A stretch of DNA of 64,000 nucleotides, taken from positions 1 to 64,000 of the forward strand of contig JAVLUG010000006.1 in assembly GCA_031629035.1 (NCBI GenBank), given 5' to 3'. The notes below the pieces were generated by a model. That model ran no database searches and was not told the origin of the DNA. It worked only from the letters and a program-made list of their open reading frames with translations. Positions 18,473-27,747 of the stretch are shown piece by piece. Made by a program: the position numbers and the translations under genes. This DNA is from MVYY01 sp012517575. Lineage in GTDB: Bacteria > Bacteroidota > Bacteroidia > Bacteroidales > Paludibacteraceae. Position 1 is the first letter of the stretch; each line of letters starts with the position of its first letter.

Positions 18473-19018
18473 TTAACGAGATTTTACTATCGATGAATTT
18501 TTCTGAAATCCGTTCTTTTTGACATTTTCAAGAATTTTCAGCAACTTTTGTGAATTTAAGTAACTGTAGATTTTTCCATCCACTTCCACAACCGGTGACT
18601 GAGCACACTGCCCAAAACAGGCTACAGTGCGAACTGTAAACTGATTGTCGGCAGTTGTAAAAGAAGCTTCAGAATTATCATCCTGGTGATTCATGCCAAA
18701 AGAATGTCCGATTTCGTTAAGCAGTTGCTTCGAACCTTTGGTATGGCAGGCTGTTCCTCTGCATACTACAATAGTATGTTTTCCCTGCGGGCGAAGATTG
18801 AAAAAAGAATAAAAAGTAACAACGCCATAAATCCGCGAATAGGGCACATTCAGTTTTGCGGCAACAGTCTGAAGAGTTTCGGCAGGTAAATACTTCAAAG
18901 GATTTTTTTCCTGAATTTCTTCTAACACAGAAAGCAAAAATCCTGGTTTATTTTGATATTTGCCGATAATTTCATCAATAATTTCTTCAGAAATAACTGT
19001 AGAAGTTTGAAAATTCAT
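18473..19018 (-). CDS. hydC: hydrogenase NuoE-like [2Fe-2S] subunit (HydC)
   Basis: A 181-residue NuoE/24-kDa-type protein. An N-terminal helical segment (EIIDEIIGKYQ through LNVPYSRIYGVVTFYSFFNL) precedes the thioredoxin-like [2Fe-2S] domain, with ligands in CRGTACHTKG and CFGQCAQSP. It is first of the hydC-hydB-hydA genes, 18 bp before hydB, and should pass electrons between the flavoprotein and the catalytic subunit. A typical NuoE is about 160 residues; the extra length here is mostly C-terminal. Confidence 0.9.
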   Translation of the reverse strand: MNFQTSTVISEEIIDEIIGKYQNKPGFLLSVLEEIQEKNPLKYLPAETLQTVAAKLNVPYSRIYGVVTFYSFFNLRPQGKHTIVVCRGTACHTKGSKQLLNEIGHSFGMNHQDDNSEASFTTADNQFTVRTVACFGQCAQSPVVEVDGKIYSYLNSQKLLKILENVKKNGFQKNSSIVKSR

Positions 19019-19517
19019 AATGCCTTCATTTTAAAAGTTATTTATCCTAAAATTTATGATATAAATCATTGAAAATCTGATGGAAAATTTAAAATTTCGA
19101 CCAACCGATTTTAAATTTTCAACTACCGCCATATCTTTAAACAAAAATATAAAATTAAATGATTATTGTCAATTTTTTAGATTTATTTATGGAAAAATTT
19201 CTTTAATTGACACATTTTTATTTTGATGAAATTATAAAATAATTTTTTTAAATAAAAGTGAAATTCAGACATTTTTTTAGTTTAAAAAAGTAGATAAAAA
19301 ATTTAGACATATTAGAAAAATATTGACCATAATGAAAGCAAATAAATTGATATTGTAACAACAATTGGTAATAAATCGGCTTTTCATAGATAATTGAAAA
19401 GAGAATGTCTGAAATTTGAAATAAATTGTGGAATTTTTTATTTCAAGCTAAAATAATCAACGAAAAAACTGTAATTTTGTACTGTATATGAAAAATTCCT
19501 ATTTAATCATTTCCTGA
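19019..19517. other. AT-rich divergent intergenic region
   Basis: About 500 bp, strongly AT-rich, between divergent hydC and dapL. A -7 box TAATTTTG at 19472-19479 precedes dapL by 38 bp. No convincing promoter for the hyd operon, ORF or RNA structure was recognised. Confidence 0.5.
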
Positions 19518-20744
19518 ATGGCATTAGCAAATGAAAATTACCTAAAAATTCCGGAATCTCGTTTTTCGGACGAAATAGAAAAACGGGTAAATGCCTTCAA
19601 GGTTTTGCATCCAACCACCAAACTGATTCGGTTGGGAATTGGAGATGTAACGCGCCCTCTACCAGAAGAAGCTGTATCTGCTATTCACAAAGCAGCAGAA
19701 GAAATGCTACATCCGGAGACTTTCAAAGGTTATGGCCCACTTCAAGGATATGACTTCCTGATTGATAAAATTCTCAAAACTTATCGTTCTTCAGGTATTA
19801 TTCTCGACAAAGAAAGTATTTTTGTCAATCATGGAGCAAAACCCGATATTGGAAACATAGGTCATATTCTGGGCCGAGACAATATTATTGCTATTGCCGA
19901 ACCGGTTTATCCGGTTTACGAAAATGCTGCCATTATGAGTGGAAGAGGTGGCGAAATTAATGATGAAGAAAAATGGAGCAATATTGTTTACCTGCATTGT
20001 TCCAAAGAAAATAATTTTGTACCCGAGCTCCCTGACGAACGCGTCGATATCATTTATTTATGCAATCCAAATAATCCCACCGGTACCGTTATCAACAAAA
20101 CCGAATTGAAAAAATGGGTTGATTATGCTTTGGAGAATCAAAGTATCATTATTTATGACGGCGCTTATCATGCCTATATTAACGAACCGGACATTCCCCA
20201 CAGCATTTACGAAATCAAGGGTGCAAAAAAGGTTGCGTTGGAAATCAGAAGTTATTCAAAAACAGCCGGTTTTACAGGACTTCGGTGTGGCTACACGGTT
20301 TTCCCAAAAGAATTAATGGTTTATACCCGAACGGGAGAAGAAATTCCCTTGTTGAAACTTTGGTATCGTAGAAATTTGAATTACAGCAACGGTGTATCTT
20401 ACGTAGTACAACGTGCCGCCGAAGCTTTATACAGTCGTAAGGGAAGAATTGAAATTCAAGAACTGATTGGATATTATCTTGAAAATGCAAAATTCATACG
20501 CGAGGAACTTTCCGAGCTGGGATGGGAAGTTTTTGGAGGGGTCAATTCTCCTTACGTTTGGTTTAAAACGCCTCATAACCAGCCTTCATGGAAATTTTTT
20601 CATGAACTTTTATACAATTACAACATTATTGGTATGCCCGGCATCATTTTCGGTAAATCTGGCGATGGTTACATGCGCTTTTCAGGCTTTTGCAGTTATG
20701 AAGATACAGAAGAAGCAATGAAAAGAATCAAATCTAATTACTAA
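19518..20744 (+). CDS. dapL: LL-diaminopimelate aminotransferase
   Basis: A PLP-dependent class I/II aminotransferase of 408 residues that converts tetrahydrodipicolinate directly to LL-diaminopimelate, bypassing the succinylase route of lysine and peptidoglycan precursor synthesis. The start MALANENYLKIPESRFS and LIRLGIGDVTRPLP are DapL hallmarks. FKGYGPLQGYDFLI, YLCNPNNPTGTV and IRSYSKTAGFTGLRCGYTV (with the PLP lysine in SYSKTAG) follow in family order. It is followed after 36 bp by glmS, so diaminopimelate and amino-sugar wall precursors may be co-expressed. Confidence 0.94.
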   Translation: MALANENYLKIPESRFSDEIEKRVNAFKVLHPTTKLIRLGIGDVTRPLPEEAVSAIHKAAEEMLHPETFKGYGPLQGYDFLIDKILKTYRSSGIILDKESIFVNHGAKPDIGNIGHILGRDNIIAIAEPVYPVYENAAIMSGRGGEINDEEKWSNIVYLHCSKENNFVPELPDERVDIIYLCNPNNPTGTVINKTELKKWVDYALENQSIIIYDGAYHAYINEPDIPHSIYEIKGAKKVALEIRSYSKTAGFTGLRCGYTVFPKELMVYTRTGEEIPLLKLWYRRNLNYSNGVSYVVQRAAEALYSRKGRIEIQELIGYYLENAKFIREELSELGWEVFGGVNSPYVWFKTPHNQPSWKFFHELLYNYNIIGMPGIIFGKSGDGYMRFSGFCSYEDTEEAMKRIKSNY

Positions 20745-20780
20745 AAAATATCAATAGAAAATTTTAAAATCCTAAACTTT

Positions 20781-22622
20781 ATGTGTGGTATTGTTGGTTA
20801 TATTGGTTATCGCGAAGCTTATCCTATCTTAATAAAAGGTTTGCAGCGTCTTGAATATCGTGGATACGACAGCGCCGGCATTGCTTTACTGAACGACAAT
20901 AAATTAAACGTTTATAAAACAAGAGGAAAAGTCTCCGACTTAATTCATTCTGTTGAAGATAAAGACATTATTGGCACTATTGGCATAGCTCATACGAGAT
21001 GGGCAACTCATGGCGAGCCCAACAATGTGAATGCGCATCCTCATTGTTCACAGTCTGAAGAATTGGCCATAGTTCATAACGGGATTATCGAAAATTATGC
21101 CGTATTGAAACAGGGACTTATCGAACATGGATATACTTTTTCGAGCGAAACGGACACGGAAGTACTCGTCCAACTAATAGAATACGTGAAACGGAAAAAT
21201 CATGTCGATTTGCCAACAGCAGTGCAGTTGGCTCTGAATCAAATTGTAGGAGCATATGCCATTGCGGTTATCGAAAAAGGACATCCCGATGTAATCGTTG
21301 CAGCCCGAAAAGGCAGTCCGCTGGTAGTTGGAGTTGGTGATAACGAATATTTCCTGGCTTCCGATGCCACTCCCATCATAGAATTTACACATAAAGTGGT
21401 GTATGTGGGAGAAGAGGAAATTGTTGTTCTGCAACGTGGAAATGAATTGAAAATAAAAACCATTGGAAACGTAGAAAAAACGCCTGAAATCAAAGAGCTC
21501 GAAATGACACTCAGCCAACTCGAAAAAGGTGGTTATCCACATTTTATGTTGAAAGAAATTTTCGAGCAGCCCAAAACTTTAAGCGACAGCATGAGAGGAC
21601 GTATCAACTTGGAAGAAAACAACATCAGTCTTTCAGGATTTATTGACCATAAAGACAAATTTCTGAATGCAAAACGTATTATTATAACTGCCTGTGGGAC
21701 TTCATGGCATGCCGGATTAATCGGAATGTACGCCATTGAAGAATTTGCCAGAATTCCGGTAGAAGTAGAATATTCTTCTGAATTCAGATATCGCAAACCT
21801 GTTATTAACAAAGATGATTTGGTCATTGCCATTTCTCAGTCGGGCGAAACTGCCGATACGCTGGCTGCCGTACAACTGGCCAAATCGCAAGGTGCATTTA
21901 TATTTGGAATCTGCAATGTAGTAGGTTCTTCCATTGCGCGCAATACCGATTCGGGTTGTTACACGCACGTGGGTCCTGAAATTGGAGTTGCTTCAACCAA
22001 AGCTTTTACGGCTCAGGTAACGGTTTTAATTATGCTGGCTTTGCTTATCGGAAAAGAAAAAGGGACACTTGAAAAAGAACAATATCTTAAAATTGTTGGA
22101 GAACTGGCAAAAATTCCAGAAAAAATCAGTCAGATTTTAAAGCAAAATGATGTCATTGCCGAATTTTCCAAAACATTTACCTATGCACAAAATTTTATTT
22201 ATCTCGGAAGAGGATATAATTACCCGGTAGCATTGGAAGGAGCTTTAAAATTAAAGGAAATTTCCTACATTCATGCCGAAGGATTGCCGGCAGCCGAAAT
22301 GAAACACGGCCCCATTGCTCTGATCAGTCAGGAAATGCCCGTTGTGGTGATAGCCCCAAGTGCAGGAAAATACGAAAAAGTGGTCAGCAATATTCAGGAA
22401 ATAAAAGCACGAAAAGGGAGAATTATTTCAATTGTTACGGAAGGCGATGTGATTGTTAAAAATCTTTCAGATTACATCATTTCTATTCCCGAAACCGAAG
22501 AATGTTTGGTTCCACTGTTGGCTGTGATTCCGTTGCAACTTTTGGCCTATCATATCGCTGTGGTAAAGGGATGTGACGTTGATCAGCCGCGAAATTTGGC
22601 AAAATCAGTTACCGTAGAATAA
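20781..22622 (+). CDS. glmS: glutamine--fructose-6-phosphate aminotransferase (isomerizing)
   Basis: A 613-residue enzyme making glucosamine 6-phosphate, the first step to UDP-GlcNAc. The N-terminal glutaminase domain begins with the nucleophile Cys2 (MCGIVGYIG) and includes RGYDSAGIAL and AHTRWATHGEPN. Two SIS domains follow (TACGTSWHAG, ISQSGETADTLAA, GRGYNYPVALEGALKLKEISY). The C-terminus DQPRNLAKSVTVE is the canonical ending. It sits between dapL and a second glutamine amidotransferase and upstream of murA, which uses its pathway product. Confidence 0.95.
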   Translation: MCGIVGYIGYREAYPILIKGLQRLEYRGYDSAGIALLNDNKLNVYKTRGKVSDLIHSVEDKDIIGTIGIAHTRWATHGEPNNVNAHPHCSQSEELAIVHNGIIENYAVLKQGLIEHGYTFSSETDTEVLVQLIEYVKRKNHVDLPTAVQLALNQIVGAYAIAVIEKGHPDVIVAARKGSPLVVGVGDNEYFLASDATPIIEFTHKVVYVGEEEIVVLQRGNELKIKTIGNVEKTPEIKELEMTLSQLEKGGYPHFMLKEIFEQPKTLSDSMRGRINLEENNISLSGFIDHKDKFLNAKRIIITACGTSWHAGLIGMYAIEEFARIPVEVEYSSEFRYRKPVINKDDLVIAISQSGETADTLAAVQLAKSQGAFIFGICNVVGSSIARNTDSGCYTHVGPEIGVASTKAFTAQVTVLIMLALLIGKEKGTLEKEQYLKIVGELAKIPEKISQILKQNDVIAEFSKTFTYAQNFIYLGRGYNYPVALEGALKLKEISYIHAEGLPAAEMKHGPIALISQEMPVVVIAPSAGKYEKVVSNIQEIKARKGRIISIVTEGDVIVKNLSDYIISIPETEECLVPLLAVIPLQLLAYHIAVVKGCDVDQPRNLAKSVTVE

Positions 22623-22677
22623 AATTGTGAATAACAATATCAAATAATATTTTTCAAATAAACAGGAATTTTTCAAT

Positions 22678-24477
22678 ATGTGCGGAATTGCAATGATAAG
22701 GCTGCTAAAGCCGTTGGATTACTACCAAAAAAAGTATGGCACATGGGAATATGGTTTGCAAAAAATGTATCTTCTCATGGAAAAGCAGCACAATCGAGGT
22801 CAGGAAGGCGCTGGAATTGCCACTGTGAAACTGGATATGCCGCCCGGAGAAGAATATATTTCCCGTAAAAGAATAGAAGGGAAAAATGCTATTCAGGAAA
22901 TTTTTATTGATATCGACAAAAATCACTCGCTGGCACCCGAAGTTTACAGTTCGGATGCTGCCAAAGCAAAAATTTACTGTCCTTTTGCCGGAGAACTTTA
23001 TTTGGGACATTTGCGCTATAGCACAAGTGGAAAAAGCGGATTGTCGTACATTCATCCATTTCTTCGTAGACACAATTGGAAATCCAGGACGATGGTTTTG
23101 GCGGGAAATTTTAACTTGACCAATGTTGATGAAATTTTTCAATCACTCACAGCACAGGGACAACATCCCCGCGACAAATCGGATACTTTTCTGATGCTCG
23201 AATCGCTTGGTGATAAACTCGACAGGGAAGTGCAACGCGAATATGAAATTATCAAACAACGTTACTCCAATGATCAGATCATCACCCGAAAAATTGAAGA
23301 AAACCTTGATATTGCTTCCTTTATCCGAAAATCGGAACATATTTGGGATGGCGGTTATGTGATTTGTGGCATGTTGGGACACGGCGATACTTTCCTTTTT
23401 CGAGATCCCAAAGGTATTCGAACTGCATTTTATTATGCCGATGATGAAATCATTGTTGCTGCTTCAGAACGTCCTGTTATTCAAACTGCTATCAATGTGA
23501 AAGCTGACCAGGTACATGAATTAAAACCCGGTGAAGCGCTTATTATCAAGAAAAACGGTTCCATGCGTTTTGAAACCATTCGTGAAGCGGACCCCGAACC
23601 AAAACCTTGTTCTTTTGAAAGAATCTATTTTTCACGGGGTAGCGACAAAGATATTTATCAGGAAAGAAAAAAACTGGGTGGATTTTTAAGCGAAGCCATT
23701 TTAAAAGCAGTCGATCACGATGTAGAAAATACGGTATTTTCATTTATTCCCAATACGGCCGAAGTCGCCTTTTATGGTATGACGGAAGGTATTCGCGCAC
23801 TCACGGGTAAAGTTCCGCGAATTGAAAAAGTACTGCTCAAAGATATAAAATTGCGAACTTTCATTTCGCAAAACAAAGAAAGAAATGATTTGGCAGCTCA
23901 TGTTTACGATATTACCTATGGTTCTATCCGGCCCGACAAAAAAGACAATCTGGTGGTTATAGATGATTCTATTGTTCGTGGTACAACGCTGAAACAAAGT
24001 ATTTTAAACATATTGAACCGATTGGAACCAAAAAAAATTGTCATTGTTTCTTCTTCTCCTCAGGTACGTTTTCCTGATTATTACGGTATCGACATGGCCA
24101 GAATGAATGAATTTTGTGCGTTCAGAGCTGCTGTTCAATTGCTTAAAGATAATGGCAAACAGAAAGTAATTGATGACATTTATGAAAAATGTAAACAACA
24201 GGAAAATTGGCCGAAAGAAAAAGTTATCAATTATGTCAAGGAAATTTATGCTTCTTTCACACAAGAAGAAATTTCGACTCAGATTGCCAAAATGCTTACT
24301 CCGGAGGAAGTAGATTGCCCTGTAGAGCTTGTGTATCAAACTATTGATAACTTGCACAAAGCTTGTCCACAGCACAAAGGCGACTGGTATTTTACGGGCG
24401 ATTATCCTACGCCGGGCGGAAACAGAATGGTTAATAAGGCTTTTATCGACTATTACGAAGGAAAAGATAAAAATTAA
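22678..24477 (+). CDS. PurF-like amidophosphoribosyltransferase
   Basis: A 599-residue class II glutamine amidotransferase with a type I phosphoribosyltransferase domain. Cys2 of MCGIAMIRL is the expected nucleophile; HNRGQEGAGIA, GHLRYSTSG and GNFNLTN match the PurF glutaminase. The PRPP loop is VVIDDSIVRGTT. It is about 100 residues longer than typical PurF, with insertions in the glutaminase half and a C-terminal tail. The usual PVPDSG segment is FIPNTAEV. It may be PurF itself or a paralogue with another acceptor. It follows glmS by 55 bp and is probably co-transcribed with it. Confidence 0.75.
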   Translation: MCGIAMIRLLKPLDYYQKKYGTWEYGLQKMYLLMEKQHNRGQEGAGIATVKLDMPPGEEYISRKRIEGKNAIQEIFIDIDKNHSLAPEVYSSDAAKAKIYCPFAGELYLGHLRYSTSGKSGLSYIHPFLRRHNWKSRTMVLAGNFNLTNVDEIFQSLTAQGQHPRDKSDTFLMLESLGDKLDREVQREYEIIKQRYSNDQIITRKIEENLDIASFIRKSEHIWDGGYVICGMLGHGDTFLFRDPKGIRTAFYYADDEIIVAASERPVIQTAINVKADQVHELKPGEALIIKKNGSMRFETIREADPEPKPCSFERIYFSRGSDKDIYQERKKLGGFLSEAILKAVDHDVENTVFSFIPNTAEVAFYGMTEGIRALTGKVPRIEKVLLKDIKLRTFISQNKERNDLAAHVYDITYGSIRPDKKDNLVVIDDSIVRGTTLKQSILNILNRLEPKKIVIVSSSPQVRFPDYYGIDMARMNEFCAFRAAVQLLKDNGKQKVIDDIYEKCKQQENWPKEKVINYVKEIYASFTQEEISTQIAKMLTPEEVDCPVELVYQTIDNLHKACPQHKGDWYFTGDYPTPGGNRMVNKAFIDYYEGKDKN

Positions 24478-24489
24478 AAAGGATATTGT

Positions 24490-25512
24490 TTACTCAAACT
24501 GAAAAAAGTTATAAATTCTTCTGGGGCGAGGTTCGTGTGTAGCAATTTTGGAAAATGTTTCATGCGAAAAAACATTTTTCAAATATTCTATATACGGTTC
24601 AATGTAACGCTTGCGTTTTGTTTCCACAATATCAGACATGGTCAGCATAATGCCCGTTTCGTAAACCGAGCTGAAATTTGGATCAATAGCGGAACCAAAC
24701 ATGCGGAGGGTATTGGTTAATCCGATATAAGCATTGAAAAGCGGAGGAATATTCACGTTTTCCTTTCTCAGTGTTTTTTGCAAAATTTTGTAATTTGCTT
24801 CTTTATCTTTCTCTGTAAAAAGTTTGGTTGCCAAAGTTTTAATATTGTTGCCAATCGCTACCGGATTTCGTGGTAAAATCAGTTTTTCTCTGTCGGGGAA
24901 AAATCGAAACATATATTCGTAAATCAATTCTCTTGCCACATCCGGATAAGAATTATACATGGTAACTTTTCCGATAAAATAGCGAGCTTCTTTTGCCAAA
25001 TGAATAAGTGCTCCCAAACCATCCCACAAATTATCGAGTGCAAATATGCTTTTTGTTCCTTTTTGAGAGGTTTGATAAGCCGGTTGAATAAATGCTCTTC
25101 CTAATTCAATGGTATAAGGCAAATATTCGTTAATAAATTGTTTACTGTATTGGAACAGATGCGACATTACAAATTCAGGTTCTCCTTTTTCATTCAGTGC
25201 AACATCTTTTCCAAACAAAAAACGGTATCCACCGACAATTTCATTTTCTTCTGGATCCCAAACTATCAGTTGATAATAGGGCTTCTCGGAATAATCGTAA
25301 GCATCCACGTCAATTTCATTGCCTGTTCCCCCACCCCACGAACGAAAAGCCTTCTCGCGCAACCGTCCAATTTCAAGCATGACATTTGGAGAATTGTGTG
25401 AAGTTACTACATAAATTTCATTATTTGATTTGTTGGTGGGGCGTAAAAACTTTTCAGGAGTAAGCTCACTTTTCAGAACTTCCTTATTGATAGCTTCAAT
25501 GAGTGGTAACAT
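24490..25512 (-). CDS. GNAT/hemolysin-like acyltransferase
   Basis: A 340-residue protein resembling the Bacteroidota 'putative hemolysin' GNAT family (Acetyltransf_5/OlsB-like), whose members N-acylate amino acids such as ornithine or glycine in membrane lipid synthesis. Supporting segments are LEIGRLREKAFRSWGGGTG, YQLIVWDPEENEIVGGYRF, IELGRAFIQPAYQ and a C-terminal part rich in aromatic and basic residues. The O-acyltransferase partner expected for glycine-lipid synthesis is not adjacent, so the acceptor is uncertain. It is transcribed alone from a good promoter and converges on the PurF-like gene 12 bp away. Confidence 0.7.
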   Translation of the reverse strand: MLPLIEAINKEVLKSELTPEKFLRPTNKSNNEIYVVTSHNSPNVMLEIGRLREKAFRSWGGGTGNEIDVDAYDYSEKPYYQLIVWDPEENEIVGGYRFLFGKDVALNEKGEPEFVMSHLFQYSKQFINEYLPYTIELGRAFIQPAYQTSQKGTKSIFALDNLWDGLGALIHLAKEARYFIGKVTMYNSYPDVARELIYEYMFRFFPDREKLILPRNPVAIGNNIKTLATKLFTEKDKEANYKILQKTLRKENVNIPPLFNAYIGLTNTLRMFGSAIDPNFSSVYETGIMLTMSDIVETKRKRYIEPYIEYLKNVFSHETFSKIATHEPRPRRIYNFFQFE

Positions 25513-25604
25513 AATTAATTGATAAACAAAATTTTAGAAAATTTGAATTATTCAAACCATCTTTTAAATTTTAAGCTTGGATTGAATAACCTTTAAATTT
25601 CATG

Positions 25605-25636
25605 CAAAAGTAATCTTTCCCTTTCATCCATTCAAA
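25605..25636 (-). promoter_or_regulatory. promoter for the GNAT gene
   Basis: On the minus strand TTTG (25633-25636), a 20-bp spacer and TACTTTTG (25605-25612) match the Bacteroidota consensus, about 90 bp before the start codon. The rest of the 327-bp gap up to ferritin (25513-25839) shows no gene. Confidence 0.65.
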
Positions 25637-25839
25637 TTTTGCATGTCAATTTTGTTTTACATTTGTATAAAAATTTTATTTCAGAAAACAAAGTGAATTC
25701 GTTTTAAACAATTTGTGTCTGGAAAAAGTGAAGATATTCAAATCACTATCTGCTCAAAAAGTTGAAACTGTATTTCTTCTATTGATGAATTTGGGTTGAA
25801 TAATAAATTCATCAAAAAGACAATTTGTAAATTATAACA

Positions 25840-26352
25840 TTAAATTACCAGCGAAGGAGCCGTATATACACGAGAAGCCAATTCGTTGTCAAGTAAATAC
25901 AATCCGCGCGGATCGGTTCCGAAAAGGTCGAAGCGTTTGCACAAATCGTCCACATTTTTTTCCTCTTCTCCCTGTTCTTTCACAAACCAGTCGAGAAACT
26001 GCATGGTCTTAAAATCCTTCTGAGTGTACGCCTCGGCATAAATTTCGTTGATGGAAGCAGTAATAAACAATTCGTGCTCAAAGGCAGCCGACAAAGGCGC
26101 TTTAAAATCCACAAAATTACTTTCCGGAGCAGCAATGGATAAAAGTTTAACCACTTCTCCATTGTTAAGAATATATTTCAGAAAAAGTTGGGCATGAGCA
26201 TATTCTTCCTGAGCCTGAATGGAAAACCAGTTGGCAAATCCATCCAGATTTTTGTTGGCATAATAATTTGAAATATCCAGATACAGATACCATGAAAAAA
26301 ATTCCTTGTTGATTTGGTTATTCAACATTACCGTGATTTTATCGTTCAGCAT
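25840..26352 (-). CDS. ftnA: ferritin (non-heme)
   Basis: A 170-residue four-helix iron-storage protein. Ferroxidase-centre residues are visible in the first helix (NKEFFSWYLYLDISNYYANK), in IQAQEEYAHAQLFLKYI (the E-x-x-H pair) and in FVKEQGEEEKNVDDL. Length is typical of bacterial ferritin A. A strong GAGGAGG ribosome-binding site lies about 9 bases before the ATG. It starts 36 bp after the murA stop on the same strand and has no clear promoter of its own, so read-through from murA is possible. Confidence 0.92.
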   Translation of the reverse strand: MLNDKITVMLNNQINKEFFSWYLYLDISNYYANKNLDGFANWFSIQAQEEYAHAQLFLKYILNNGEVVKLLSIAAPESNFVDFKAPLSAAFEHELFITASINEIYAEAYTQKDFKTMQFLDWFVKEQGEEEKNVDDLCKRFDLFGTDPRGLYLLDNELASRVYTAPSLVI

Positions 26353-26388
26353 AATATTTCCTCCTCTAAAATTAAGTATATGAAGTTT

Positions 26389-27699
26389 TTAAAATTGAAT
26401 TCTCTCGATTTTTGCACCCAACGCATTCAGACGGCTGTCAATATGTTCGTAACCTCTGTCTATTTGATCGATATTGTGAATGATACTTGTACCATCCGCA
26501 GAAAGCGCAGCAATAAGTAAGGCAATACCGGCACGAATGTCTGGAGAACTCATGACTGATGCCCGTAAATGAAGTTGATCTCCCAATCCGATGACTGTTG
26601 CCCTATGCGGATCACAAAGAATAATCTGAGCCCCCATGTCGATCAGTTTGTCGACAAAAAACAGCCTGCTTTCAAACATTTTTTGATGAATCAAAACACT
26701 TCCTTTTGCTTTTGCGGCAATTACCAGAAAAACGCTCAACAAATCGGGCGTCAGTCCCGGCCACGGAGCATCGGCTATGGTCATTATCGAGCCATCAATA
26801 AAAGTTTCGATGGTATAACCTTTATGTACAGGAATATAAATATCATCATTTTTCTGAAGCACTTGAATACCCATGCGCCGAAAACTGTCGGGAATAATTC
26901 CCAGCTCATTGTACGCCACATTTTTAATGGTAATTTCCGATCCGGTCATGGCAGCCATACCAATGAAACTGCCAACCTCTATCATATCAGGTAAAATGGT
27001 ATGTTCACATCCTTTGAGTTGCTTCACCCCTTCAATAGTCAACAAATTGGAACCAACACCCGAAATGTTTGCTCCCATTGCTATCAACATCTTGCAAAGT
27101 TGTTGAATATAAGGTTCACACGCAGCGTTGTAAATTGTTGTTTTGCCTTCAGCCAGCACGGAAGCCATTAAAATATTTGCCGTACCGGTTACAGAAGCTT
27201 CATCCAGCAGCATGTAGGTTCCTTTCAGCTTTTTTGCCGTCACTTCATATTGTTTTTTGGCTTCATTGTATCGAAAATCAGCTCCCAGTTTCTGAATGCC
27301 CGAAAAATGGGTATCCAATCGTCGACGCCCTATCTTATCTCCGCCTGGTTTTGGTACCAAAGCCTTTCCAAATCGTGCCAGAAGAGGGCCCAAAATCATC
27401 ACCGAACCACGCAATGCAGAACTTTTATCATAAAAATCTTCCGTTTGTAAATAATCCAGGTTTAAGCTGTCTGCTTTAAATGAATATGTTCCTTTTTCAA
27501 TTTTGGAAATTTTTACTCCCAAATCTTTTAAAAGGCTCAACAAATGATTGACATCAAGAATTTCGGGTATATTTCGAATAATAATGGATTCTGAAGTAAG
27601 CAAGGTAGCACAAATAACCTGTAAAGCTTCATTTTTGGCTCCCTGCGGGGTAATTGAACCTGAGAGTCGATGACCGCCTTCAATTTGAAATGAGGACAT
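26389..27699 (-). CDS. murA: UDP-N-acetylglucosamine 1-carboxyvinyltransferase MurA, Asp active-site variant
   Basis: Transfers enolpyruvate to UDP-GlcNAc, the first committed step of peptidoglycan synthesis. The protein has 436 residues, with the EPSP-synthase-like double fold: ITPQGAKNEALQ (Lys22/Asn23 motif) at the N-terminus and RAGIALLIAALSADGTS near the end. In the mobile loop the family reads PGGC-IGARP, but here it reads PGGDKIGRRR, so the fosfomycin-alkylated Cys115 is Asp. In characterised enzymes Cys-to-Asp keeps activity but removes fosfomycin sensitivity. It lies upstream of ferritin and downstream of the DUF4290 gene on the same strand. Confidence 0.94.
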   Translation of the reverse strand: MSSFQIEGGHRLSGSITPQGAKNEALQVICATLLTSESIIIRNIPEILDVNHLLSLLKDLGVKISKIEKGTYSFKADSLNLDYLQTEDFYDKSSALRGSVMILGPLLARFGKALVPKPGGDKIGRRRLDTHFSGIQKLGADFRYNEAKKQYEVTAKKLKGTYMLLDEASVTGTANILMASVLAEGKTTIYNAACEPYIQQLCKMLIAMGANISGVGSNLLTIEGVKQLKGCEHTILPDMIEVGSFIGMAAMTGSEITIKNVAYNELGIIPDSFRRMGIQVLQKNDDIYIPVHKGYTIETFIDGSIMTIADAPWPGLTPDLLSVFLVIAAKAKGSVLIHQKMFESRLFFVDKLIDMGAQIILCDPHRATVIGLGDQLHLRASVMSSPDIRAGIALLIAALSADGTSIIHNIDQIDRGYEHIDSRLNALGAKIERIQF

Positions 27700-27747
27700 A
27701 ATAATAATTTTGGATAATGGTTAAAGAAAAGAAACAGGTAAAAAAAT

